Below, in pieces: positions 1-5,838 of a DNA stretch of 5,838 nt. This DNA comes from an uncultured Dehalococcoidia bacterium (GTDB taxonomy: Bacteria > Chloroflexota > Dehalococcoidia > Tepidiformales > Tepidiformaceae). The notes beneath the pieces were generated by a model. It did not search any database. It was not told where the DNA came from and saw nothing but the letters and a program-made list of their open reading frames with translations. The stretch's first letter is position 1. Each line of letters begins with the position of its first letter. Where the stretch lies: positions 1-5,838 of the forward strand of contig CALMIW010000193.1 in assembly GCA_937864275.1 (NCBI GenBank), written 5' to 3'. The translations under genes were made by a program, and so were the position numbers.

Positions 1-1165
1 AGCGCAGGTCGAAGGCGATTGGCAGCTTCGTCACGCCGCGCATGATGAACGTGGGCACGCGCGGCAGCAGTTCCGCGTCGGTCCGCCGGAAGTTCTTCGC
101 CCGCTTGAGCAGCTCTTCGTACGCGATCTTCGCCTCCAGGCGCGCCAGCGGCGCGCCGAGACAGAAGTGGATGCCCATGCCGAACGCGAGGTGCCGGTTC
201 GGCGTCCGGGTGACGTCGAACGTCAGCGGGTCCGGGAATTGCCCGGCGTCGCGGTTCGCGGCCGCGAGCCAGACGACCACGCGCTGCCCCTCGGCAATCT
301 CCCGGCCGCCGAATTCGAAGTTCGCGGTTGCGCGGCGGACGGTGGCCTGCACGGGCGAATTGATGCGCAGCACTTCTTCGAGGGCGGCGGGAATGAGCGA
401 GTGGTCCGCTTCGACCTTCGCGAGCTGGTCCGGGTGGGCGATGAACTCGAGCATGGCGTTGTCGATGAGGTTGGTGGTGGTTTCGTTCCCGGCGACGAGG
501 AGGAGGACCAGCATCTGGAGTAGTTCTTCCACCGAGAGCCGGTCCCCGGCCATTTCGGCCTGGACCAGGCCGCTGATCAGGTCGTTGCGGGGGCGGGCGC
601 GCCGTTCCTCGCAGAGAGCGCTGAAGTATTCGCGCATCTCCTCGCCGGCGCTGCCGGCTGCCGCCTCGCTCCCGCTCACTCCGCCGCCGAGCGTGGCGAC
701 GATACGGTCGGACCAGTCCTTGAACTGGTCGCGCCGCTCCGGCTCGACGCCAAGGATCTCGGCGATGGCGATGACGGGCAGCGGATAGGCGAGCGACTCG
801 ACGAGGTCGCACGCGCCCCGGGCGAGCGCTTCATCCAGCCGTCCCGCCGTGATCTCGCGGAGACGTGGTTCGAGTTGTTCGACCATCCGCGGTGTGAACG
901 CCTGGCTCACGAGTCCGCGCAGGCGCGTGTGGCGCGGCGGATTCGATCCCAGCATGCTCGGCGCCGGCGCGTTCGGCTCGTTGGGGCCGGGGCCGGATTG
1001 CCAGCGCTCGCTGTCCTTCAGGATCGCGGCACAGTGGTCGTAGGTGAAGGCCATCCACATGCCGATGGTGGGCACGAAGAGCGGGCTCAGCGGCCGGCCC
1101 ATCTCGTAGAAGGGGAAAGGGTCCTCGAGGAACGCGGGGTCCTGGATGTTCGGTGCGACGACCAT
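1..1165 (-). CDS. Cytochrome P450, second of a tandem pair (stop codon just off the window)
   Basis: This is a soluble bacterial-type P450, predicted to be a cytosolic haem monooxygenase that takes electrons from a separate ferredoxin system. Its substrate is unknown. The 388 visible residues from the ATG at 1165 contain a C-helix HTRLR at about 79-83, an I-helix AGNETT at 225-230 (acid-alcohol pair Glu-Thr), a K-helix ExxR (EEVLR, about 263-267) and the haem loop FGMGIHFCLG, whose Cys at about 335 is the axial ligand. There is no signal peptide or N-terminal membrane anchor. The last visible residues, FDLR, align with the FDPR end of the neighbouring P450, and the next codon begins with T, so only the stop is missing. 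The start is supported by AGGAG at 1179-1175, nine bases upstream. It is about two-thirds identical to the P450 at 2347-1178 by hand alignment, with one single-residue gap. All catalytic residues are present, so it should be functional. The CYP family cannot be assigned from sequence reading. Confidence 0.95.
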   Translation of the reverse strand, partial: MVVAPNIQDPAFLEDPFPFYEMGRPLSPLFVPTIGMWMAFTYDHCAAILKDSERWQSGPGPNEPNAPAPSMLGSNPPRHTRLRGLVSQAFTPRMVEQLEPRLREITAGRLDEALARGACDLVESLAYPLPVIAIAEILGVEPERRDQFKDWSDRIVATLGGGVSGSEAAAGSAGEEMREYFSALCEERRARPRNDLISGLVQAEMAGDRLSVEELLQMLVLLLVAGNETTTNLIDNAMLEFIAHPDQLAKVEADHSLIPAALEEVLRINSPVQATVRRATANFEFGGREIAEGQRVVVWLAAANRDAGQFPDPLTFDVTRTPNRHLAFGMGIHFCLGAPLARLEAKIAYEELLKRAKNFRRTDAELLPRVPTFIMRGVTKLPIAFDLR

Positions 1166-1174
1166 GACGGCGGG

Positions 1175-1180
1175 CTCCTA
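1175..1180 (-). promoter_or_regulatory. Ribosome-binding site overlapping the upstream P450 stop codon
   Basis: On the minus strand, the TAG stop of the first P450 (1180-1178) shares bases with an AGGAG Shine-Dalgarno sequence (1179-1175). This lies nine bases before the ATG of the second P450. Only 12 bases separate the two genes. The layout indicates one message and probable translational coupling, with ribosomes finishing the first gene re-initiating on the second. Confidence 0.75.
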
Positions 1181-2347
1181 CCTGGGGTCGAAAGCGATGG
1201 GGAGCTCCGTCGCGCCCCGGAGGATGAAGATTGGCGTGCGCTTCACCGGGCCGGCTTCGGTGCGGCGGAAGTTCGTCGCGCGCTTGAGCAACTCCTCGAT
1301 CGCCACCTTCGCCTCGAGCCGGGCGAGCGGCGCGCCCAGGCAGAAGTGGATGCCAAACCCGAACGCCAGGTGGCGGTTCGGCGTCCGCCGCACGTCGAAG
1401 GTCTGCGGGTTCTCGAAGACCTTTGGGTCGCGGTTCGCCGCGCCAAGGAACACCACCATCGACTGGCCCTCCGCGACGTGCTTGCCGTGGAACTCCATGC
1501 CGGTCGCCGCGCGGCGGACGGTTGCCTGCACCGGCGAGTTGAAGCGCAGCACCTCTTCGATGGCCGATGGCAGCAGCGCCGGTTCCGCCTGGACGAGGGC
1601 GAACTGGTCCGGGTGGGCCATGAACTCGAGCATGGCGTTTCCGATCAGGTTCGTCGTCGTCTCGTTCCCGGCGACGAGCAGGAGCACCAGCATCTGGAAC
1701 AACTCATCGAAGCTGAGCTTCTCCCCGTCCATCTCTGCCTGGACGAGGCCGCTGATCAGGTCCTCGCGCGGGTGCTTCCGGCGTTCGTCGCACATACGCT
1801 CGAAGTAGTCGCGCATTTCGGCGAAGGCGCCCCCCGACACGTTCGCGACGTTGCCATCCGGGTTGCCGGCCGAACCGCCAACCACGGCCTTGGACCAGCG
1901 CTTGAAATCGGCCCGGTGGGCGGGGTCCACCCCCAGGATCTCCGAGATGACGATGACGGGCAGCGGGTAGGTGAGCGCTTCTACCAGGTCGCATTCGCCA
2001 CGTTCCAGCATCGGTTCGAGGAGTTCGGCGGCGATCTCCCGGAAGCGCGGCTCCATCTGCTCGACCATCCGGGGCGTGAACGCCTGGCTTACCAGGGCGC
2101 GGAGGCGGGTGTGCTTCGGCGGGGTCGCGGAGAGCATGCTCAGGCCCCCCTGGCCGGGGTCGGCGCCCGCGAAGCCCGAGGGCCAGGAGGCGTTGTCCTT
2201 GAGGACGTCGTTGCATTCGGCCCAGTTGAAGGCCATCCACGTGCCGATGTTCGGGATGAACAGGGGGCTTATCTGGCGGCCAAGTTCGTAGAACGGGAAT
2301 GGGTCTTCGAGGAACGCGGGGTCCGCGAAGTTCGGCGCCTGGACCAT
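1178..2347 (-). CDS. Cytochrome P450, first of a tandem pair
   Basis: A complete 389-residue soluble P450, close to the usual 400 residues of bacterial members. It is predicted to be a cytosolic monooxygenase needing external redox partners, none of which are in the window. Visible motifs are C-helix H79-T-R-L-R83, I-helix AGNETT at 226-231 (Glu229-Thr230 proton-relay pair), ExxR with E265 and R268, the FDVRRTPNRHLAFG meander, and the haem loop FGFGIHFCLG at 329-338 with ligand Cys336. The start is the ATG at 2347, with GGAG at 2359-2356 eight bases upstream, and it gives an N-terminus matching the second P450 (MVxAPN..DPAFLEDPFPFYE). An in-frame upstream ATG at 2464 would add 39 residues, but it lies inside the helicase terminator and the extension has no counterpart in the paralogue, so I reject it. 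This gene heads the two-gene P450 unit. The substrate is not predictable. Confidence 0.95.
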   Translation of the reverse strand: MVQAPNFADPAFLEDPFPFYELGRQISPLFIPNIGTWMAFNWAECNDVLKDNASWPSGFAGADPGQGGLSMLSATPPKHTRLRALVSQAFTPRMVEQMEPRFREIAAELLEPMLERGECDLVEALTYPLPVIVISEILGVDPAHRADFKRWSKAVVGGSAGNPDGNVANVSGGAFAEMRDYFERMCDERRKHPREDLISGLVQAEMDGEKLSFDELFQMLVLLLVAGNETTTNLIGNAMLEFMAHPDQFALVQAEPALLPSAIEEVLRFNSPVQATVRRAATGMEFHGKHVAEGQSMVVFLGAANRDPKVFENPQTFDVRRTPNRHLAFGFGIHFCLGAPLARLEAKVAIEELLKRATNFRRTEAGPVKRTPIFILRGATELPIAFDPR

Positions 2348-2391
2348 GGCTGCGGCTCCGGTGGAGTGAGTGCGGCTCAGCCCGCCCGGAC

Positions 2392-2400
2392 ACTCTAGCA
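2392..2400 (-). promoter_or_regulatory. Possible extended -10 promoter for the P450 pair
   Basis: Read on the minus strand, 2400-2392 is TGC-TAGAGT, a TGn extended -10 with four of six matches to TATAAT. It lies about 45 bases before the P450 ATG and after the helicase terminator, which is where a promoter for the pair is expected. I see no good -35 hexamer. This is a weak, position-supported prediction. Confidence 0.3.
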
Positions 2401-2453
2401 GAAACCGAACCCGGCTCGGCGTGCCCGCTCCGGTCGGCCGGTGCGGTCGACGC

Positions 2454-2494
2454 AACAAAGGCACGAGGGACCCTGGACGGTCCTCTCGTGCCTT
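2454..2494 (-). terminator. Rho-independent terminator of the helicase gene
   Basis: Bases 2458-2472 pair with 2479-2494 in a 15-bp stem with a single bulged base (2484) and a six-base loop (2473-2478). The core arm is GGCACGAG paired with CTCGTGCC. On the minus strand the stem is followed by TTTGTT (2459-2454), a good U-tract. It begins 26 bases past the helicase TAA. Read on the plus strand the stem is followed only by TT, so the direction matches the helicase. It separates the helicase from the P450 transcript. Confidence 0.88.
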
Positions 2495-2520
2495 CTGCGA
2501 TATCGGGGCTGTGCCCGGGA

Positions 2521-3972
2521 TTAGGGCCGGCGCGGGCCGGCGTTCGCGGGCTTGCCGCCCTGGGTGCGCGGGCCGCTCCAGCTCCGGTTGTGGCGGCGGG
2601 AACCGCCTTCTGCCGGGCTCATTTCGCGCGGGCGGAATGTCCGCCGGCCGTTCGAGCGGCCGCCGCCGGCCATGGCCGGACCGCGGTCGTTGCGGTACGT
2701 CGCGCGGGCCTCTTCCACGGGAGGCGCTTCCGGCGGCTGGAAGGCCGCGAGGTCGGAGAGGCGCTCATCGCCGGCGGCCATCGTGACGATGGCGAGGTTG
2801 ATACCGGCTTCCTTCTGGAGCGTTCGGGCGTCGCGCGCCTCGTCCGGCGAGACGAGCGTGACGACGAGCCCATCCGAGCCCGCGCGCGCCGTGCGCCCAG
2901 AACGATGGAGGTAGGTCTTCCCGTCCTCCGGAAGGTCGAAGTGGAGGACTGTATCGATGCCGTCGACGTGGATGCCGCGTGCCGCGACGTTGGTCGCGAC
3001 GAGCACGGGCGCCCGGCCGGAGGCGAATGCCGCCAGCGTGCGCTCGCGGCGGCCCTGGGTGAGCCCGCCGTGGATCGGCTGGGCATCGACGCCGTGGTTG
3101 TTCAGCTGGCGGGCGACGTTGTCGGCGCCGTGCTTGGTCCGTACGAAGACGATCGAGCGGCTGGAGGCTTCGCATATGGAAGCGGCCACCTTCACTTTTT
3201 CGTGGCGCTCAACGCCGATGAAGCGCTGATCGAGCGTCTCGACCGAGGTCGACTCGGAGGCGACTTCGTGCGTCACCGGGTCGTGCTGGTAGCGGCGGAC
3301 GAGCTCGCCGATCGAGCCGTCGAGCGTCGCCGAGAAGAGCAGCGTCTGGTACTCGCCCGGGATGCGGTCGAGGATTTCGCGCACCTGCGGAAGGAAGCCC
3401 ATGTCGGCCATCTGGTCGGCTTCGTCGAGGACGACCATGGTCACGTCGTCGACCGACATTTCCTTGCGCTCGAGCAGGTCGTTGAGGCGGCCCGGCGTGG
3501 CGATGACGATGTCGACGCCCGCGTGGAGGGCCTTGATCTGGCGGACCATGGAGGCGCCGCCGTAAATGGCGGTAACCCAGAGCTCGGTGGCGGCGGCGAA
3601 GGGCGTCAGCGCTTCGGCCACCTGGTTCGCGAGTTCACGCGTCGGGACGAGGATCAGCGAGCGCGGGCGGCGCTTCTTCGCGGTCGTGGTCCGCTGGATG
3701 ACAGGGAGGCCGAAGGCGAGCGTCTTGCCCGAGCCGGTCTTCGCCTTGCCGCAAACGTCGCGGCCGGCAAGGGCGTCGGAAATGGTCATCGCCTGGATCG
3801 GGAACGGCGTCGTCATGCCGAGCTTGTCCAGGGTCGCGACGATCGGCTTGTTCAAGCCAAGGTCGCGGAAGCTGAGGGTCTTCTCATCGGCGGTTTCGCT
3901 GTCGATGGTGGTTTCGAGCGCGATAGCGCTCTCGGCGTCCTTCTCGGAAGGACGATTCAGGGTGAGTGACAA
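2521..3972 (-). CDS. DEAD-box ATP-dependent RNA helicase (RhlE/DeaD-like)
   Basis: An ATP-dependent RNA helicase of superfamily 2, likely acting in the cytoplasm on structured mRNA, ribosome assembly or RNA decay. From a TTG start at 3972 it is 483 residues. The motifs are complete and in order: Q motif (F35, PFPIQ ending Q60), motif I AKTGSGKT 77-84, Ia PTRELA 110-115, Ib TPGR 159-162, II DEAD 183-186, III SAT 214-216, IV SIVFVRTK 273-280, V TNVAARGIHV 327-336 and VI HRSGRTARAG 356-365. Residues 423-483 form a Gly/Pro-rich tail with 14 Arg, typical of an RNA-binding tail. The start is uncertain. No in-frame ATG or GTG precedes residue 53, which would cut the Q motif, whereas TTG at 3972 has GGAG at 3988-3985, twelve bases upstream. 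Motif V has His where many relatives have Asp (GIHV rather than GIDV). It ends at a strong terminator and is preceded by a structured 188-base gap. The family call is secure, the subfamily less so. Confidence 0.95.
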   Translation of the reverse strand: MSLTLNRPSEKDAESAIALETTIDSETADEKTLSFRDLGLNKPIVATLDKLGMTTPFPIQAMTISDALAGRDVCGKAKTGSGKTLAFGLPVIQRTTTAKKRRPRSLILVPTRELANQVAEALTPFAAATELWVTAIYGGASMVRQIKALHAGVDIVIATPGRLNDLLERKEMSVDDVTMVVLDEADQMADMGFLPQVREILDRIPGEYQTLLFSATLDGSIGELVRRYQHDPVTHEVASESTSVETLDQRFIGVERHEKVKVAASICEASSRSIVFVRTKHGADNVARQLNNHGVDAQPIHGGLTQGRRERTLAAFASGRAPVLVATNVAARGIHVDGIDTVLHFDLPEDGKTYLHRSGRTARAGSDGLVVTLVSPDEARDARTLQKEAGINLAIVTMAAGDERLSDLAAFQPPEAPPVEEARATYRNDRGPAMAGGGRSNGRRTFRPREMSPAEGGSRRHNRSWSGPRTQGGKPANAGPRRP

Positions 3973-4045
3973 GTAGTGGTGGTTCTCCGTTTTCGAAATG
4001 TGCGAGCGAATGGGTGTGGCCTGATCTCGGCTGAACTTCCCCGCA

Positions 4046-4068
4046 AACGCACAACGACTAACGCACAA
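4046..4068. repeat. Nine-base direct repeat upstream of the helicase
   Basis: AACGCACAA occurs at 4046-4054 and again at 4060-4068, a 14-base period with CGACT between. It lies about 75-95 bases upstream of the helicase start, in the gap between genes. It could be a protein-binding site or part of an untranslated leader, but nothing identifies a binding protein and a chance repeat is possible. Confidence 0.4.
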
Positions 4069-4086
4069 GAAGGGAGAACGAGTAGG

Positions 4087-4148
4087 GCACGGTGCGCGGG
4101 ATACCGCGCGGCTCGTAGACGAGCGTACCACGCTTTCGCGAACCGTGC
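4087..4148 (-). other. Predicted cloverleaf-like RNA structure between the membrane protein and helicase genes
   Basis: In the minus-strand sense this 62-base stretch can form four perfectly paired helices. A closing stem of 7 bp (4148-4142 with 4093-4087, GCACGGT/ACCGTGC) encloses three hairpins: CGC-GAAA-GCG at 4140-4131 (a GNRA tetraloop), GCTCG-TCTA-CGAGC at 4124-4111, and GCGCGG-TATC-CCGCGC at 4109-4094. Junction linkers are 1, 6, 1 and 0 bases. It starts 12 bases after the membrane protein stop and ends about 115 bases before the helicase start. It could be a 3' protective or Rho-dependent end structure, or a helicase leader element. It has no U-tract. It lacks the T-loop and usual arm sizes of a tRNA. 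An alternative hairpin (AGCGT/ACGCT, 4122-4134) excludes two of the helices. The pairing is seen directly; a function is inference. Confidence 0.4.
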
Positions 4149-4160
4149 GGTATGCCTGCC

Positions 4161-5687
4161 TTACTTGCGGATGGCGACGGCCAGCTGGCATGGGCTGGCT
4201 GCGGCCTCGCCCTGCGGCCGCAGGAGCTCCGAGGCGCGCCCGGCAGGCTTGATCACGAGGAGCTCCGTCTGCCCTTCGACTGAGAGGAAGAACAGGTCTT
4301 CCGGGCCGTCGGCGATGCCGCACACCTTCATTCCAGCGGGGAAGGCGTTCGGGGTGGAGCTGAGCAGGGAGCCCGACCCCGTCTCCAGCCGGGCCGTACC
4401 CGTCCCGGAGACCATCACCAGTGTCTTCGATGTGGGTTCGTAGGCGATCGGCCCGGGCGGGATCGTCACCTGGCCCACCCTGGTGGCAATGCCGGTCCGG
4501 ATGTCGACCTGCCAGTAGGCGCCGTCGGGCTGGACCGCGTAGATCGTGCCCGGGCCGCCGGTGAACCACGCATCCGGTATTGGCGGCTCGATCCGCGAGA
4601 CCGCCACCGGTTGGGTGCCGGCCGGCCCGAGCCCGGCGATCGCCTGGCCGCGGCCCTGGCTCAGAACGACGTAGAGGCTGCCCTTGGGGAGCTTTCGCCC
4701 CTCCGTCGTCGTGACCGGCGTCGAGCTGGTCAGGATGGCGATCGGCCTCGCGGCGTCGGTGTCGCGCTTCCTCGGCTGGGTCGAGAGGTCGGTCTGGAGG
4801 TCGACTCGGTAGATCGCCGCGCTTGCCGAATCGATGACGAAGACGTCGTAGAGCGTGTCGCGGTCGACGATCGACGGGACGACGGCGGCGCCTGCTACCG
4901 AAGCGGTCGCGGTCGTGGTGAGCGCCACTTTCGTCGCGACCGAACCGCTGCCCCAGACGCGGACGGTATCGCGGAACGCACGCGAAACCAGCGCCCACGG
5001 CCTGCCCCGGAACGACATCTTCCGCGCCGAACCGAGGAGCTGCCAGAGCGCGAACCCGGTGAGGCCGGTGAACGGCGCCGTGAGCCAGACTGAAGGGTCG
5101 GTTGGCCCTGCCGCGTAGACCATCCATCCGAGGATGAACAGCATCCCGAGAAACGCGAGGATGGCGAGGACGACGACCGCGACCACCGATACCCGGTCGA
5201 GCCAGCGCGACCCCGCCTGGCGGACGGCGGTCCGGGTCTTCATGGATGCCGCCGAGGCGGGGCTGATGGCCGTCAGGTACTCGGCGCTGACCGCGTCGAG
5301 AGGGTAGACCGGGATGCGCATCCCTTCGCCGGCGTCGCCCGGTTTGCCGCCCAGTTTGGCGGCGAACCAGCGGCCCACCCGCGTCGGGCGGATCATGGCC
5401 CGCGCCTGGGAGACCACGCCGACGACGAGGATGGCCATCAGCGCGAGCTGGGTCGCATCGCTCCAGCTCCATCCGTCCTCCGCCAACGCCGTGATGCCGA
5501 GGGTCATACCGCCGAGCGCGAACAGGCTCAGCCCGAAGAAGAGGTAGGGGAGCCAGCGCTTCCACCCTCGGCCGGGTTTCCTCACTGCCTCCTCGCCGAT
5601 GGGCGAGACGGCTGCCGCGAGCCCACGCTCGGCAGCCAGGCGCGCGAGCGCCTGGCTGCTGGTCTGGTCGAGGAGGTGCCGGCTCAC
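4161..5687 (-). CDS. Polytopic membrane protein with beta-rich C-terminal domain, function unknown
   Basis: I do not recognise this 508-residue protein. A short N-terminal cytosolic-looking region rich in Ala and Arg is followed by hydrophobic segments at about 45-70, 78-98, 164-192, 199-219 and a weaker one at 251-273. Residues 274-508 form a soluble, beta-rich domain with propeller-like phrases such as VFVIDSASAAIYRVDLQT (283-299) and GTIYAVQPDGAYWQVDIRTG (380-399), in which a hydrophobic strand is followed by a polar turn. Two cysteines in this domain (C456, C500) could form a disulphide if it lies outside the cytoplasm, but topology is not determined. The start is GTG at 5687, five bases after the stop of the upstream gene. 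It has no clear Shine-Dalgarno, which fits translational coupling. Its partner upstream is the Hcp-like gene, so a shared envelope or secretion-linked role is possible but unproven. No catalytic motif is visible. Confidence 0.88.
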   Translation of the reverse strand: MSRHLLDQTSSQALARLAAERGLAAAVSPIGEEAVRKPGRGWKRWLPYLFFGLSLFALGGMTLGITALAEDGWSWSDATQLALMAILVVGVVSQARAMIRPTRVGRWFAAKLGGKPGDAGEGMRIPVYPLDAVSAEYLTAISPASAASMKTRTAVRQAGSRWLDRVSVVAVVVLAILAFLGMLFILGWMVYAAGPTDPSVWLTAPFTGLTGFALWQLLGSARKMSFRGRPWALVSRAFRDTVRVWGSGSVATKVALTTTATASVAGAAVVPSIVDRDTLYDVFVIDSASAAIYRVDLQTDLSTQPRKRDTDAARPIAILTSSTPVTTTEGRKLPKGSLYVVLSQGRGQAIAGLGPAGTQPVAVSRIEPPIPDAWFTGGPGTIYAVQPDGAYWQVDIRTGIATRVGQVTIPPGPIAYEPTSKTLVMVSGTGTARLETGSGSLLSSTPNAFPAGMKVCGIADGPEDLFFLSVEGQTELLVIKPAGRASELLRPQGEAAASPCQLAVAIRK

Positions 5688-5692
5688 GCGGA

Positions 5693-5838
5693 CTACAGGT
5701 CCACGTCGTCCGTGTAGTCCATGAACCCGTCGCCGTCGCCGTCGCCGTCCGTCCCTTCGGCATCGTGCCCGTGGAACTCCACCTTGGTGAAGTTCAGCGA
5801 GAACTGCTCCTGCGGCACAGCCGGATCTGCCAGCGCCG
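5693..5838 (-). CDS. C-terminal fragment of a possible Hcp/tail-tube-like protein (5' end outside window)
   Basis: Only the last 47 residues and the TAG stop (5695-5693) are visible. The stretch EQFSLNFTKVEF resembles the final beta strand of Hcp proteins, the ring-forming tube subunits of type VI secretion and related phage-tail-like systems (compare the ENVTLNF pattern near the end of Pseudomonas Hcp1, recalled from memory). It is followed by an acidic tail, TDGDGDGDGF then MDYTDDVDL, reminiscent of Asp-rich calcium-binding loops such as thrombospondin type 3 repeats. Hcp proteins normally end without such a tail. The gene sits five bases upstream of the membrane protein and is probably co-transcribed with it. 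The open frame is firm; the family call rests on a dozen residues and is tentative. It could instead be another secreted beta-barrel protein. Confidence 0.6.
   Translation of the reverse strand, partial: ALADPAVPQEQFSLNFTKVEFHGHDAEGTDGDGDGDGFMDYTDDVDL
5729..5749. repeat. GTCGCC hexanucleotide repeat coding for Asp-Gly
   Basis: Three and a half copies of the six-base unit GTCGCC (plus strand) encode the alternating Asp-Gly tail of the upstream gene on the minus strand. The unit is a multiple of three, so slippage would lengthen or shorten the tail without breaking the frame. It is short enough that it may be fixed. Confidence 0.7.

Noticed and set aside
167..523. Plus-strand open frame of 118 codons opposite the second P450
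   Set aside because: It is a shadow of the conserved haem-loop to I-helix part of the P450. A similar plus-strand shadow appears over the other paralogue for the same reason.
875..2398. Long plus-strand open frame of 507 codons antisense to both P450 genes
   Set aside because: It runs across two well-supported P450 genes on the other strand and across their junction. Its protein is rich in Arg, Glu, His and Val with a repeated pattern that simply mirrors the two paralogues. High G+C content removes stop codons in this antisense frame.
2348..2464. N-terminal extension of the first P450 starting at 2464
   Set aside because: The start lies inside the helicase terminator hairpin, the extension has no P450 features, and the paralogue begins exactly at the equivalent of the ATG at 2347, which has its own Shine-Dalgarno.
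2299..3969. Plus-strand open frame of 556 codons opposite the helicase
   Set aside because: The helicase on the minus strand carries every DEAD-box motif. The antisense product has no recognisable domain and a composition typical of shadow frames in GC-rich DNA.
3991..3998. TTTCGAAA palindrome just upstream of the helicase Shine-Dalgarno
   Set aside because: An eight-base palindrome is expected by chance at this window size and has no partner site or conserved context to support an operator call.
4087..4148. A tRNA gene, suggested by the 7-bp closing stem and three arms
   Set aside because: There is no T-loop consensus, no seven-base anticodon loop, linkers are the wrong size, and the total of 62 bases is too short. 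It is kept only as a cloverleaf-like structure.
3973..5763. In-frame extension of the helicase up to an ATG at 5763, giving a 1080-residue protein
   Set aside because: The extra 597 residues overlap the membrane protein gene in another frame, are Arg/Pro/Gly/His-rich without domains, and cross a non-coding gap. No DEAD-box family has such an N-terminus. The open frame is a composition effect.

Overview
This 5.8 kb window is G+C-rich (roughly two thirds by eye), and every gene I can support lies on the minus strand. Transcription therefore runs from position 5838 towards position 1. The codon pattern, soluble bacterial-type P450s and an RhlE-like DEAD-box helicase carrying an 'ARGIHV' motif V suggest a high-GC bacterium. 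Actinomycetota or Chloroflexota would fit, but the sequence alone does not settle this.

In transcription order: (1) 5838-5693 is the 3' end of a gene whose last 47 residues look like the closing beta strand of an Hcp/tail-tube type protein, followed by an acidic Asp-Gly tail. (2) Five bases later, at 5687, begins a 508-residue polytopic membrane protein with a beta-rich C-terminal domain that I do not recognise. The two are probably translated from one message. (3) A 188-base gap (4160-3973) follows. In the minus-strand sense, 4148-4087 can fold into a compact four-helix cloverleaf with a GAAA tetraloop, and a 9-base direct repeat lies just beyond it. (4) A complete DEAD-box RNA helicase follows (3972-2521), apparently starting at TTG. 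It ends in a strong Rho-independent terminator at 2494-2454. (5) After a short promoter-sized gap come two tandem cytochrome P450 genes (2347-1178 and 1165-1). They are about two-thirds identical and are coupled by a ribosome-binding site that overlaps the upstream stop codon. The second P450 is complete except for its stop codon, which should begin at position 1.

There are thus at least two transcription units: the membrane protein unit followed by the helicase (together or separate), and the P450 pair, insulated by the terminator. No P450 redox partner (ferredoxin or reductase) is in the window. No tRNA, rRNA, CRISPR array or mobile element was found. The parts most worth a second look are the cloverleaf-like RNA, the Hcp-like/membrane protein pair, and the P450 pair, whose differences concentrate where substrate-recognition loops are expected.
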